Below, piece after piece: positions 1 to 10,693 of a stretch of 64,000 bases of DNA. Origin of the DNA: Candidatus Saccharimonadota bacterium (GTDB taxonomy: Bacteria; Patescibacteriota; Saccharimonadia; Saccharimonadales; Saccharimonadaceae). The position numbers were made by a program, and so were the translations under genes. The notes under the pieces are model-generated. The model made no database searches, was not told the DNA's origin, and worked only from the letters and a program-made list of their open reading frames with translations. The stretch's first letter is position 1. Each line of letters begins with the position of its first letter. Location of the stretch: assembly GCA_016866755.1 (NCBI GenBank), contig VGLK01000003.1, positions 1 to 64,000 of the forward strand, given 5' to 3'.

Positions 1-6
1 ACAAGT

Positions 7-56
7 TGTGGGCCTCGTATGCGCCGGCATGTTTGGCTGGTAGCGCGGGGCCCACA
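7..56. other. GC-rich stem-loop upstream of small ORF
   Basis: TGTGGGCC at 7-14 pairs perfectly with GGCCCACA at 49-56. The interior contains a second GCGC/GCGC pairing (21-24 with 43-46). No U-tract follows closely, so it may be a leader structure of the ORF at 101 rather than a terminator of a gene outside the window. Confidence 0.45.
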
Positions 57-100
57 GCGTCCCACTTTTAGCTAATTCAACCAGAAGGGAAGTGGTCATC

Positions 101-268
101 GTGACCGCTGGCAATCAGGGCAACGCCTTCAAGGCGGCTGTCGACAACTACAACGACAACCCCAATCGCGACACCTGGAGCGAGGTCACCAGCACCCACT
201 CCAAGCTCAACCAGAGCATGTCGGCCGCCGGCCAGCGCAGCGTCTCCTTGCCCGCAAGGAAGCACTAG
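101..268 (+). CDS. Small GC-rich hypothetical protein (55 aa)
   Basis: A GTG-started ORF of 55 codons ending in TAG, with an AGAAGGGA ribosome-binding site at 83-90. Third codon positions are mostly C or G, unlike the AT-leaning genes that follow. The protein is hydrophilic, rich in Asn, Ser and Ala, and has no membrane segment or cysteine. I do not recognise a family. The strong codon bias and ribosome site support real coding, and the composition suggests acquisition from a high-GC organism. It stands alone between a hairpin and the dus promoter. Confidence 0.5.
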   Translation: MTAGNQGNAFKAAVDNYNDNPNRDTWSEVTSTHSKLNQSMSAAGQRSVSLPARKH

Positions 269-411
269 CGCCACGAACCGGTAGCAAAAAGTAGTTTTGC
301 TTGCTACATTCTGATGGTCGGGTACTTAGCAATATTCCTGTCCGTCAGCCAATTTTCAGTATTGAATTAACCGATAGTGAACGTTGACTGGCGAGCAAAG
401 TGCCACTACGG

Positions 412-428
412 TATAATTAAACACTATG
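412..428 (+). promoter_or_regulatory. -10 element for near-leaderless dus
   Basis: TATAAT at 412-417 ends 8 nt before the ATG at 426, so transcription would start within a few bases of the start codon. No Shine-Dalgarno site lies between. A TTGACT at 384-389 is too far upstream (22 nt spacer) to be a normal -35. Confidence 0.55.
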
Positions 429-1397
429 AGCGCATCTTTTTCTTGGCATAACGACTTACCGCGGCCGTTTTTTATTTTAGCCCCAATGGAGGCTGTTACA
501 GATGTAGTATTTCGACACGTAGTAGCACAGGCGGCACGTCCCGACGTATTTTTTTCAGAGTTTACTAACGCGACCGGCTGGGCAGCTGCGGGCGACAAAG
601 CTGTCGGCGGTCGCCTTGTAAAAACCGATGACGAATCGCCAATTATCGCTCAACTATGGGGCAGTAAACCAGAGGCAATGGCTAAAATGGCTATCCGTTG
701 CCGCGAGTTAGGGTTTGATGGCATAGATATAAACATGGGCTGCCCCGATTCATCTGCGGTAAAAAGCGGCGGGGGAGCGGGAATGATACGAACACCACAA
801 ACGGCAGCCGAAATTATTGCAAACGCAAAAACCAGTGGTCTTCCGGTAAGTGTTAAAACTCGGCTAGGTTTTAGCAGAGTAGATGAATGGCGCGAATGGC
901 TTACACACATTTTGCGTCAAGATGTCGTTAATCTAACTATTCATCTTCGTACCAAAAAAGAGATGAGCAAAGTTCCGGCTCACTACGAACTTATCCCAGA
1001 GATAAAAAAATTACGCGATGAGATTGCACCACACACACTACTTACCATTAACGGCGACATTCGCGACCGACAGCACGGTATGGAACTTTACGAAACTTAC
1101 GGCGTCGATGGCATTATGATAGGCCGAGGCATTTTTCATAATCCATTCGCATTTGAACGTAAAGTAACATCTCACACTAAACAAGAATTGCTTGAACTTC
1201 TTAATTTGCAACTTAACCTACACGAAAAGTACTCACGCGAGCTGGGTGAACGAAAATTTGATCCGCTTAAACGTTTCTTTAAAATATATGTTCGTGAGTT
1301 TGACGGTGCCAGTGAACTAAGAGATAGTTTAATGCGTGCTAAATCGGTGAGTGAAGTTCGCGAAATTTTAGTGGCGCATAATTTTAGTAAAGCGTAA
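426..1397 (+). CDS. dus: tRNA-dihydrouridine synthase
   Basis: This 323-residue protein belongs to the Dus family of FMN-dependent enzymes that reduce uridine to dihydrouridine in tRNA D-loops, using NADPH. The TIM-barrel FMN start (APMEAVTD, near residue 19) is present. The DINMGCP motif carries the catalytic Cys106, and a phosphate-binding GIMIGRG lies near residue 235. The length matches the family. After GCP the usual VxKxGxG stretch reads [11 protein letters not shown], a mild variation. The start is set by the -10 element ending 8 nt upstream. It is monocistronic. Confidence 0.93.
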   Translation: MSASFSWHNDLPRPFFILAPMEAVTDVVFRHVVAQAARPDVFFSEFTNATGWAAAGDKAVGGRLVKTDDESPIIAQLWGSKPEAMAKMAIRCRELGFDGIDINMGCPDSSAVKSGGGAGMIRTPQTAAEIIANAKTSGLPVSVKTRLGFSRVDEWREWLTHILRQDVVNLTIHLRTKKEMSKVPAHYELIPEIKKLRDEIAPHTLLTINGDIRDRQHGMELYETYGVDGIMIGRGIFHNPFAFERKVTSHTKQELLELLNLQLNLHEKYSRELGERKFDPLKRFFKIYVREFDGASELRDSLMRAKSVSEVREILVAHNFSKA

Positions 1398-1439
1398 GCA
1401 TTACTTGTACCAAAGCCGTGTGTGTTCTAAAATAACAAC

Positions 1440-2000
1440 ATGCACTCGGCACGTATTAACAGTTCTTACCGTGGTTTTACAATTGTAGAGCTGCTTATAG
1501 TTATTGTAGTTATTGCAATTTTAGCGTCTATTACAATCGTTGCCTACAATGGTATTCAAACGCGGGCTACCAATACTGCACGTTACAACGAGATAAAAGC
1601 TTGGCAAAAAAGCTTTGAACTATACAAGGCAACTTACGGCAATTACCCAGCGGTAGCCGATGGTGGGTATTGCCTTGGTTATAACTTTCCCTCGGGCACC
1701 GGTGGTGCGCAGCGCTGTAGAGATTTTAATACAAGCACCGGCGGTAATTCTTATCTTGAATCAGACAACACCGCGCTAATGAATGAGATACGAAAAATTA
1801 GCGACATTCCGTCTGGACCAAGAACCGCACCACGAGGTGGAGGCACTGTTGGCCCCTATGCAATTTATAATTCTTGGAACGTTATACTTTATACTGTCGT
1901 TGAAGGCGGTGATGCAAGCGCCTGCGAATCGGGAACTACACTCGCCTGGACAAATGGCAACCAGACTGCAATTTGCGGCATTACGCTAAGCCGAAGCTAG
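1440..2000 (+). CDS. Type IV pilin / pseudopilin-like protein
   Basis: A short basic leader ends in RGFTIVELL, a class III prepilin peptidase site (cleavage G/F, Glu at mature position 5). A hydrophobic helix of about 20 residues follows, and then a globular domain. The mature domain has two pairs of cysteines; the C-terminal pair may close a D-region loop as in major or minor pilins. Length 186 aa is typical. No assembly ATPase, prepilin peptidase or platform gene is next to it. A TAAAAT hexamer ends 6 nt before the ATG, suggesting a leaderless mRNA. Type IV pili are widespread in Saccharibacteria and drive twitching and host contact. Whether this is the major pilin is unknown. Confidence 0.85.
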   Translation: MHSARINSSYRGFTIVELLIVIVVIAILASITIVAYNGIQTRATNTARYNEIKAWQKSFELYKATYGNYPAVADGGYCLGYNFPSGTGGAQRCRDFNTSTGGNSYLESDNTALMNEIRKISDIPSGPRTAPRGGGTVGPYAIYNSWNVILYTVVEGGDASACESGTTLAWTNGNQTAICGITLSRS

Positions 2001-2016
2001 TCCATTATATTTATGC

Positions 2017-2031
2017 TATACTACCAGCATG
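2017..2031 (+). promoter_or_regulatory. Extended -10 for leaderless membrane protein gene
   Basis: TGC precedes TATACT at 2017-2022, which ends 6 nt before the ATG at 2029. A start 7 nt after the -10 would put the first transcribed base at or next to the A of ATG. Confidence 0.6.
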
Positions 2032-2877
2032 AAACCAGAAGATAACACGCCTCAAAAACCTGTAGCTGAAAACTCATCAGTACAGCAACCCGCAAAGCAG
2101 TACGCGAATAATCCATTTTTTATTACCGTAGATGGCATAAAGCGTGTATTTTCATACGCTCGATCAGTTGCAATTTTTATGCTAATACTCTCGGTAATAA
2201 GTGCAATTTTTAATCTTGTCGATAGCGCAACTCATCAAAACACCGACCTTGAGACATTAGATAGTACGGTTGCAGAAGTTACAGCCAACCCAACTGAAAC
2301 AGCTATTTTTCTAAGCGTTATTTTTATCTCTGCTACTATAATTATTCTCGCCAGTATATTTGTACGTGGAATTACCGACTATACAGCCTCGCGTACGGCA
2401 AAAGGTGAAAGCGTTACGCTAAAACAAGCTGCTGGTGAAGTGCTAAATAATTTTTGGCGCTACACAGTAGTACAGCTTTTAGTGTTTATAAAAACACTGG
2501 GCTGGACATTACTATTTATCGTGCCTGGCATATACTTTTATTACCGTTACTCGCTAGCCGGTGCGGCATTTTTCGATCAAAAACGGTCTGCACGGGAGTC
2601 GGTACAGCGCAGTCTTGAGCTCACTCGTGGCGCGTGGCTTACTACATTTGCGTCGTACGGAATTGTTAATGTACTTACTATTGGATCGGTACAATATCTT
2701 CTTAACACATCAACTACTAGCGAACTTTACAGTCGCTATAGCGCCGTATTAGACGAAGAATTACCGCACCCTAAAGTGCACTGGCTATCAATAGTCTTTT
2801 TAGCCGTCAGTATTCTGGTTATATTTTTGGCGTTAACATTACTCGCTACACTTGCGTTTGCTTTTTATAATGCGTAA
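2029..2877 (+). CDS. Multi-pass membrane protein of unknown function
   Basis: An acidic, Gln/Pro-rich cytoplasmic N-terminus of about 45 residues is followed by about five to six hydrophobic segments. The central segment contains a PGIYFYYRYS motif after an amphipathic stretch, followed by ARESVQRSLELTRG. That arrangement is common to DUF975-like and similar integral membrane proteins whose function is unknown. The gene follows the pilin by 28 nt but has its own promoter, so a functional link to pili is not established. It ends at a strong bidirectional terminator. Confidence 0.7.
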   Translation: MKPEDNTPQKPVAENSSVQQPAKQYANNPFFITVDGIKRVFSYARSVAIFMLILSVISAIFNLVDSATHQNTDLETLDSTVAEVTANPTETAIFLSVIFISATIIILASIFVRGITDYTASRTAKGESVTLKQAAGEVLNNFWRYTVVQLLVFIKTLGWTLLFIVPGIYFYYRYSLAGAAFFDQKRSARESVQRSLELTRGAWLTTFASYGIVNVLTIGSVQYLLNTSTTSELYSRYSAVLDEELPHPKVHWLSIVFLAVSILVIFLALTLLATLAFAFYNA

Positions 2878-2908
2878 ACCTACCACACACTTTAAATATA
2901 ATATTAAT

Positions 2909-2950
2909 AAAATTGGTCGCGCCTCTATTTAGTGCGACCAATTTTTTATT
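2909..2950. terminator. Bidirectional rho-independent terminator
   Basis: AAAATTGGTCGC (2909-2920) pairs with GCGACCAATTTT, followed by a T run on the plus strand and an equivalent run on the minus strand. It sits between converging genes ending at 2877 and 2951. Confidence 0.85.
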
Positions 2951-3991
2951 TTATACAGCGCGTGCATATGCAACAGGCAGACTGCCATCGGTAAGGGTAG
3001 CGGCAGTAGCAGCCGTACGAATAATAAAGTCGACAAACGCAACGTCGCAGGCTTGCTGATAGCGCTCGGCATCTTGCGCATGAGCAACGTGCAGCTTAGC
3101 GGCAGCGTCGGCATACATACGACCGCGCCACATATCAACTGCAAATACTTGAGCTGTACTATCAATGCCGCGCTCTTTCATAATTTCATCAAATTTACGC
3201 TGATCGAACGTTGTATCTTCTATTTCATTAAAAAATACATAATCTTCAAGATGGTTATCGCTTAATTGCTTAATAACCGCACCATCACTTTCAATGTAAT
3301 CCATAGTCACTTTGCCATTTGTGCCAGCAAAATAATCAGTCGAGCTAGCTAATGTTTTATATGACTCAAAAACAGCATTAACAAGCTTTGTTTTTTCACT
3401 TGATTTATCTGAATTATAAAATAACTCTACAACGTCTGTAATTTGCTGACGATAGGCAAGGGCGTTGGCTGTAATTAGCGGGTATTTATCAATTGCTCCA
3501 CAACCGCAATTATCACCATGCGCATGCGTATCAGTATGAGCGCCGTACAAAATTTTAAGTTCACGTAAATTAGAGGCCGAATTTTTATGGTCGCTAGCTA
3601 AGTTTGTAGGCTCAGCGCCATCAAGCACCTGCGCAACACTGCGCTGCATACTGGTAAATGCCACCAAACCACCGCCGAACACTTTAGCCCGACGCCTAGA
3701 TTTGTTAAAATATTTCCTTTCTCCGCCCTCTACGCAGTACACAGCCGCGGCCGGACGACCATCACCACAGCCGTCATCAACGGCATCGCTATCAATTGGC
3801 TGAACTACACGGTTATCATGCTGCAATATATCAAGCCCCGCGTTATATGCTTCTGGGCTAAGTTCACCAGACTTAAGTTGTGCACTGGCGCTAATTGAAC
3901 CCTCACCAAAACCTAAGCCGTTTGGCGCAATAATATCTATTTGAATCCTGTGTATTTGTTCGTGCGAAAATGTCATTTCGTTATTTTTCAT
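2951..3991 (-). CDS. Cadmium-carbonic-anhydrase-like protein
   Basis: This 346-residue soluble protein carries Cys75-Gly-Asp77-Gly-Arg79 and, later, His158-G-D-N-Cys162-G-Cys164-G. A Cys-x-Asp-x-Arg followed by a His...GCG pair is the metal and catalytic signature of cadmium-type (zeta) carbonic anhydrases and resembles the beta class. That would mean reversible CO2 hydration with Cys, His and Cys binding the metal. The flanking regions are not recognisable, so a related metal-binding protein without that activity is possible. There is no signal peptide. GAGGT lies 4-8 nt before the ATG. It is monocistronic. Confidence 0.55.
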   Translation of the reverse strand: MKNNEMTFSHEQIHRIQIDIIAPNGLGFGEGSISASAQLKSGELSPEAYNAGLDILQHDNRVVQPIDSDAVDDGCGDGRPAAAVYCVEGGERKYFNKSRRRAKVFGGGLVAFTSMQRSVAQVLDGAEPTNLASDHKNSASNLRELKILYGAHTDTHAHGDNCGCGAIDKYPLITANALAYRQQITDVVELFYNSDKSSEKTKLVNAVFESYKTLASSTDYFAGTNGKVTMDYIESDGAVIKQLSDNHLEDYVFFNEIEDTTFDQRKFDEIMKERGIDSTAQVFAVDMWRGRMYADAAAKLHVAHAQDAERYQQACDVAFVDFIIRTAATAATLTDGSLPVAYARAV

Positions 3992-4051
3992 AATACCTCG
4001 TATTTTTACCCTTAAACAGTTATAGGTTATACGCCGATATTAAACAAAAGT

Positions 4052-4084
4052 AAAGACACGACCAGCTAGATTGATCGTGTCTTT
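4052..4084 (-). terminator. Terminator of ATP synthase operon
   Basis: AAAGACACGA (4052-4061) pairs with TCGTGTCTTT (4075-4084), 10 bp with a 13-nt loop. It sits just after the atpC stop on the minus strand. Confidence 0.8.
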
Positions 4085-4104
4085 ATAAGGGGCTTAGAGC
4101 TATA

Positions 4105-4530
4105 TTAGCCGCGTCGCTTACGACGGCGAAGATCCGCCACCTTAAGCTGTGTGGTGTGTCGTGATATCAGCTGATGCGCCTTGTCGCGCTCAACAACGCT
4201 AGTTGCCGATTCACGCATCTCTCGCGCACGTTCTAGAGCTTGTTTTACGTCACTCTCTACAATTTCGTCGCTATGATCAGCCTCGTCAACTAGTACGCGA
4301 ACAAGGTTTGAAGATATTTCAATAACGCCGCCAGATATTGCAAAATACTCCATCTGGTCATCGCTATCTTCTTTATTTTGCCGAACCGCAATAGCTCCAG
4401 GAACCGCTACAGTAATGAGCGACTCGTGATCAGGGAATACAGCAATTTCACCCTCAACAGTTGGCAGAATCACCTCAAACACCGGCTTATCAAGCTTAAC
4501 ACCAGCTAGCGTTACCAGTTCGAGCCGCAT
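4105..4530 (-). CDS. atpC: ATP synthase F1 epsilon subunit
   Basis: This 141-residue protein has the N-terminal beta-sandwich of subunit epsilon (FPDHESLITVAVPGAIAVR, then AISGGVIEI) and a C-terminal helical hairpin starting near residue 88 (SDEIVESDVKQAL). Epsilon sits on the central stalk with gamma and can inhibit ATP hydrolysis through its C-terminal helices. It is the last gene of the operon, 3 nt after atpD. The C-terminus is basic (RRRKRRG), which is unusual but not disabling. Confidence 0.93.
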   Translation of the reverse strand: MRLELVTLAGVKLDKPVFEVILPTVEGEIAVFPDHESLITVAVPGAIAVRQNKEDSDDQMEYFAISGGVIEISSNLVRVLVDEADHSDEIVESDVKQALERAREMRESATSVVERDKAHQLISRHTTQLKVADLRRRKRRG

Positions 4531-4533
4531 AAA

Positions 4534-6826
<2,293 letters not shown>

Positions 6827-6837
6827 AAATTACCTAA

Positions 6838-8364
6838 TTAATCCTTAAAGCCTTTGCTTACGCTAGCTGCCGTCTCATCAATTGCAACCAACGTTTCATC
6901 GGATGGCTTATCACCTTTATTAAGGGTACGCATAGCCGTTTTGTGTTCTTTCCACAAAGTTGAGAGAAGTGAAGCCTGCGCATCTTTAATACGAGCCACC
7001 GACACTTCGTCAAACGCACCACTGGTAATTGCATGAATACTAACGTACTGCTCCCACACGCCCATTGGTTGATACTGTGACTGTTTAAGTAGCTCGGTTA
7101 AACGTTGTCCACGATCAATCTGCGCCTTTGTAGCACTATCAAGGTCGCTGCCAAATTGCGCAAAACTTGCAAGCTCGCGGTATTGTGAAAGACCAAGTTT
7201 TAAGTTTCCACCAACAGATTTAACGGCTTTGGTTTGTGCTGCACCACCAACACGGCTCACCGAAAGACCAGCTGAAATTGCCGGACGAATACCTTGATTA
7301 AAGAGATCGCTCTCAAGGAAGATTTGCCCATCGGTAATAGAAATAACGTTGGTTGGAATGTAGGCGGAAATATCTCCTGCCTGTGTTTCAATAATCGGAA
7401 GAGCGGTTAACGAACCAGCCCCGAGTGAGTCTGAAAGCTTAGCCGAACGCTCAAGAAGGCGAGAGTGAAGATAAAACACATCACCCGGATACGCTTCGCG
7501 TCCTGGTGGGCGGCGAAGAAGCAGTGACATTTGACGATATGCAACCGCATGTTTCGTTAAATCATCGTAAATCATCAGCGCGTGCTGGCTATTATCACGG
7601 AAATATTCACCCATCGCTGTTGCAGCATAAGGGGCAAGGTAAAGTAGAGAAGCGGGATCACTTGGGCTGGTAGCCACAATAATTGTCTGCTCCATTACGC
7701 CTTCTTCTTTTAGGCGCTCCACTAGTCGGGCAATTTTTGAACGCTTTTGCCCAATTGCCACGTATACATTAACTACGCCAGTTTTTTGGCGAGCTTGGTT
7801 GATCATTGTGTCAATTGCAATTGCAGTTTTACCAGTCTGTCGATCACCAATAATAAGCTCACGCTGACCACGGCCAATTGGGAACATGGCATCAATAGAT
7901 ACGATACCAGTCATAAGAGGTTCATGAACCGATTTTCGTCCCATCACACCAATTGCTGGCCGTTCTACAAGACCAGTTTGCCCCGTAGTGATTGCTGGTC
8001 CACCATCAAGTGCGCGTCCAAGTGGGTCTACTACGCGACCTAAAAGTTCTGGTCCAACCGGCACTTCAAGCTGCGTGCCTTTTAAGGTTACTTTAGCGCC
8101 GGCTTTTACGTCCACGTCTTCGCCAAGGAGTACGGCACCAATCTCATCTTCCATTAGGTTTAGTGCAAATGCCTCAACTGTGCCGTTATTCGACTCAATC
8201 TCTAGCATGTCGCTGTAAGCAGCTTTGCTAAGTCCATGAATCCACGCCACGCCGTCGCCCACACGGATAACAACGCCGGTATTTTCAAGACCAGAAGTTA
8301 CTTCAAGACGTGAGATGGCGTCGCGCAGAGACTGGGAAAGTTCTTTTACTGATACTTCTCTCAT
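6838..8364 (-). CDS. atpA: ATP synthase F1 alpha subunit
   Basis: The non-catalytic nucleotide-binding subunit, 508 residues. It has the beta-barrel N-domain, Walker A GDRQTGKT near residue 170, Walker [12 protein letters not shown] and the signature [17 protein letters not shown] near residue 365, where the conserved Ser-Arg projects into the catalytic site. Full family length. One base separates it from atpH, so translation is probably coupled. Confidence 0.96.
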   Translation of the reverse strand: MREVSVKELSQSLRDAISRLEVTSGLENTGVVIRVGDGVAWIHGLSKAAYSDMLEIESNNGTVEAFALNLMEDEIGAVLLGEDVDVKAGAKVTLKGTQLEVPVGPELLGRVVDPLGRALDGGPAITTGQTGLVERPAIGVMGRKSVHEPLMTGIVSIDAMFPIGRGQRELIIGDRQTGKTAIAIDTMINQARQKTGVVNVYVAIGQKRSKIARLVERLKEEGVMEQTIIVATSPSDPASLLYLAPYAATAMGEYFRDNSQHALMIYDDLTKHAVAYRQMSLLLRRPPGREAYPGDVFYLHSRLLERSAKLSDSLGAGSLTALPIIETQAGDISAYIPTNVISITDGQIFLESDLFNQGIRPAISAGLSVSRVGGAAQTKAVKSVGGNLKLGLSQYRELASFAQFGSDLDSATKAQIDRGQRLTELLKQSQYQPMGVWEQYVSIHAITSGAFDEVSVARIKDAQASLLSTLWKEHKTAMRTLNKGDKPSDETLVAIDETAASVSKGFKD

Positions 8365-8365
8365 G

Positions 8366-8761
8366 TTAATCCTTTATCTTTATATCTTTTAATTGGGTAA
8401 TTCGTCGCTGTAGGCTGCCATCAAGCTCGTCGAAAGGCGTTTTTACCTTTACGCCGCCAAGCAGGGCAGGGTCGATAGAAGTTCGCAGCTCGACAGTTTG
8501 TGCGCCATACGCGTTCGCCACAAAACTTTTTACAGTTCTCTCTAGTGCCTCACTTAAGCTGTCAGCACTCGTTACATCTACAACTACGAGTCCGCGCCTT
8601 GCAAACTCGGCTTCAATATCTCTTACAACAAGCTCGAGTTCATGCGTACGGTGTTCGGTTACAAGATAAGCTGCAATTTCATCAATTACAGTCTTTGAGC
8701 CTTTTTGCAGTTCGTTAACGGTATATTCGGCCAACTGGTATCGAGATATTTTTTTAGCCAT
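8366..8761 (-). CDS. atpH: ATP synthase F1 delta subunit (short form)
   Basis: At 131 residues this is clearly shorter than the usual 175-180. The C-terminal half is recognisable: a beta-strand and helix segment with the family-like [14 protein letters not shown] and a final [10 protein letters not shown]. The N-terminal six-helix domain that caps the alpha subunits appears reduced to a few helices. It is directly abutted by atpF (stop at 8762, start at 8761) and atpA. Position and C-terminal motif make the assignment secure. The shortened N-domain implies a reduced stator contact. Confidence 0.85.
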   Translation of the reverse strand: MAKKISRYQLAEYTVNELQKGSKTVIDEIAAYLVTEHRTHELELVVRDIEAEFARRGLVVVDVTSADSLSEALERTVKSFVANAYGAQTVELRTSIDPALLGGVKVKTPFDELDGSLQRRITQLKDIKIKD

Positions 8762-9304
8762 TTATTGTTTCGCCTCCGAAATTGCACGCTCAATCGTCTT
8801 TGTATCAAGCGCATTGCTAAATTCGTTTGAAACAACTTTTTGAGTCGCTAGAGCAACCAACTCAAGCGTTTCAGAGCGTAGTGCATCTTTTGCCGCCAGA
8901 ACATCTTTGTTAATTTGTTCGTGTGCCGCCGCAACAATTGCATCAGCTTTCATGCGAGATTTTTCTTCTGCCTGAGCTACTGCACTTGCAGCCTCATTGC
9001 GAGCCGTCGATACGATATCACTCGCTTCTTTACGAGCTGTAGAGAGTAGTTTTGCTACTTCATCTTCGGCATTTTCTGCCTTGCGCGCTGCCTCTTCGGC
9101 CATTTTTCGGCTTTCATGAATTTGCTTTTCGCGATCCTCAACTACCTTAAACAGTGCCGGAAACGCATAGCGCGACAATACAAACAATAGAATCAAAAAG
9201 GCAGCTAACTGCATGAACAATGTCATCCAGTCAATGCCAAGTTGACCCATCATGCCCGTCTCGTTAGAGGCTGTAGCGGCAAATTGTTGAAAAGTATTTA
9301 TCAT
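8762..9304 (-). CDS. atpF: ATP synthase F0 b subunit
   Basis: This 180-residue stator protein has an N-terminal stretch of about 25 residues, one membrane helix (MTLFMQLAAFLILLFVLSRY region) and a long charged Ala/Glu/Lys-rich coiled coil. The b-subunit signature VEDREKQI follows the membrane segment. It joins the a/c ring in the membrane to delta at the top of F1. It overlaps neither neighbour and lies 10 nt after atpE. Confidence 0.94.
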   Translation of the reverse strand: MINTFQQFAATASNETGMMGQLGIDWMTLFMQLAAFLILLFVLSRYAFPALFKVVEDREKQIHESRKMAEEAARKAENAEDEVAKLLSTARKEASDIVSTARNEAASAVAQAEEKSRMKADAIVAAAHEQINKDVLAAKDALRSETLELVALATQKVVSNEFSNALDTKTIERAISEAKQ

Positions 9305-9314
9305 TGGTCTCTAC

Positions 9315-9521
9315 TTAGCCGGCGATAAACGCAACAATAATACCAATAATTGCAAGCGAGTCGGCAAAGACAATAGCAAGAATCATCATGGTGCGAATAT
9401 CTTTTACTTTTTCTGGGTTGCGACCAAGTGCGTTAAGTGCGCTCATACCAATCATACCAACGGCAATTGCAGCACCAACTGCAGGTAGGGCGTAAGTTAG
9501 GCCAAATGCTAATGTTTCCAT
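9315..9521 (-). CDS. atpE: ATP synthase F0 c subunit
   Basis: A 68-residue, two-helix proteolipid. Helix 1 has the GAAIAVGMIG glycine motif, the polar loop is RNPEK, and helix 2 carries the ion-binding carboxylate in FADS. The carboxylate is Asp rather than the more common Glu. The helix-1 position where sodium-binding rings carry Gln is Val here (AVG), which favours protons, although the Ser after Asp is a feature of sodium sites. AAGGAG precedes the ATG, the strongest ribosome site in the operon, as expected for the most abundant subunit. Confidence 0.95.
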   Translation of the reverse strand: METLAFGLTYALPAVGAAIAVGMIGMSALNALGRNPEKVKDIRTMMILAIVFADSLAIIGIIVAFIAG

Positions 9522-9570
9522 AACGTGTATTTTCTCCTTGAATTAATTATTTACGTTAACGTATTCCATT

Positions 9571-10398
9571 TCACTCACGTGCCGGAATCTGGGTTAGATT
9601 ATCGGCAGATGAATGATGCGTAGGGGAGTCGTCGTGGTGTTCTTCGCCATGACCTTCTTGAGCAAGGGCGGTAAAGATGAGGGTTAGCATAAAAAACACG
9701 TAGGCCTGAATAAAGCCAATAAATAGCTCGAATACCATTACAACTGGCAAACTTAAGAAGGCGGCGTAGCCAGAAAGTACCGCAATAAGTACCAACAATA
9801 CCTCGCCGGCAAAAGTGTTACCAAACAATCGCAAACTTAACGCAACTAAACGAGAGAATTCACCTACAAGTTCCAAAATACCTTCAAATGCGCCAATCGG
9901 ATCTTTGAGAGGATTACGGAAGTAGCGCCCAGCATTCGAGAAAAAACCGTGCCTACGAATAGCATAAATTTGCACCGCCACCATGGTAATAATTGCCAAT
10001 GCAATTGTAAAGTTAAGGTCGGCCGTAAGGCTACGAAGCACTGGAATTCCGTCTATTGTAATAGGACCAACGCCAGGAATAATTCCTAGCCAGTAATTAA
10101 TAAGTACAAAAAAGAAGATTGCAATTGCAAGCGGAGCAATTTTTCTTGCTAGCTTCGCATCGCCAATAACATCGTTCACCTGAGAAAGAAGTGATTCAAA
10201 TCCCCACTGTACCAAGCCTACAAAGCGGTTAGTTTTACCACGCTTTACTTGTCGAGCGACGTAAAAAAATACCGCAAGTGTAATTATTGTACCAAGCAGA
10301 CCAGTTAACATAGAGTTTGTAACTTCAAAAGAACCAATACGCAGCACCGTTTCTGGGGCAAGGCTGATATGGATGTCTAGTGCGGCAAAATAATTCAT
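9571..10398 (-). CDS. atpB: ATP synthase F0 a subunit
   Basis: This 275-residue, about six-helix membrane protein has the essential Arg in the LSLRLFGN motif (in the stretch after GEFSRLVA) and a conserved C-terminal helix pair (FELFIGFIQAYVFFML). It forms the two half-channels that load and unload the c ring. A His/Asp/Glu-rich tail (EEHHDDSPTHHSS) follows the last helix and is not typical. This is one of the very few genes in the window that end in TGA. Confidence 0.95.
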   Translation of the reverse strand: MNYFAALDIHISLAPETVLRIGSFEVTNSMLTGLLGTIITLAVFFYVARQVKRGKTNRFVGLVQWGFESLLSQVNDVIGDAKLARKIAPLAIAIFFFVLINYWLGIIPGVGPITIDGIPVLRSLTADLNFTIALAIITMVAVQIYAIRRHGFFSNAGRYFRNPLKDPIGAFEGILELVGEFSRLVALSLRLFGNTFAGEVLLVLIAVLSGYAAFLSLPVVMVFELFIGFIQAYVFFMLTLIFTALAQEGHGEEHHDDSPTHHSSADNLTQIPARE

Positions 10399-10407
10399 TA
10401 CTTAAGG

Positions 10408-10653
10408 TTAATCCTGTGTTAGTTGTCGGTATATAAGTAGGGCAGCCAGTATAAACCCCACAGCAGCTCCAATTAATGTGTATAGCGGCTTGGTGGCAAA
10501 CTCTGCATCGAGCGCAGCGCCTAAAAGTGTAAAGCCGATTGTCGGCACAAACATTCGCATTGTGGTGCTAAATCCTGCAGCCAAAATGATTGAAATAGGT
10601 GTGTCGGTAGGCGGCACAGGCGTTTCTCCGGGTTGTTTAGGAGATTTGCTCAT
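10408..10653 (-). CDS. AtpZ/AtpI-like small membrane protein
   Basis: An 81-residue protein with a Pro/Thr-rich N-terminus and two hydrophobic helices separated by a short loop (LDAEFATKP). This matches the AtpZ/AtpI accessory family encoded first in many F0F1 operons and thought to help c-ring assembly or ion supply. It lies 9 nt upstream of atpB. A TATAAA on the minus strand (10659-10664) ends 5 nt before its ATG, so the operon transcript probably begins at or near its start codon. Confidence 0.75.
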   Translation of the reverse strand: MSKSPKQPGETPVPPTDTPISIILAAGFSTTMRMFVPTIGFTLLGAALDAEFATKPLYTLIGAAVGFILAALLIYRQLTQD

Positions 10654-10680
10654 CTACGTTTATACTTTAGCAGAGAAAGG
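10654..10680. promoter_or_regulatory. Shared bidirectional -10 between atp operon and small Zn-ribbon-like gene
   Basis: The sequence TTTATACT (10659-10666) contains TATAAA on the minus strand (10659-10664) and TATACT on the plus strand (10661-10666). The two -10 elements overlap. The minus start codon is at 10653. The plus gene begins at 10694 after a GAAAGG site. Confidence 0.45.
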
Positions 10681-10693
10681 TACTTTTGCCAAC

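Noticed and set aside
77-274. Minus-strand ORF rich in Val and Gly over the first 300 bases
   Set aside because: Antisense to the 101-268 ORF, which has the ribosome site and normal amino-acid composition; the Val-run protein is an artefact of GC-rich antisense.
10478-10693. Upstream extension of the small Cys protein across the atpZ gene
   Set aside because: It is antisense to atpZ and crosses the shared promoter; ATG 10694 has the ribosome site.
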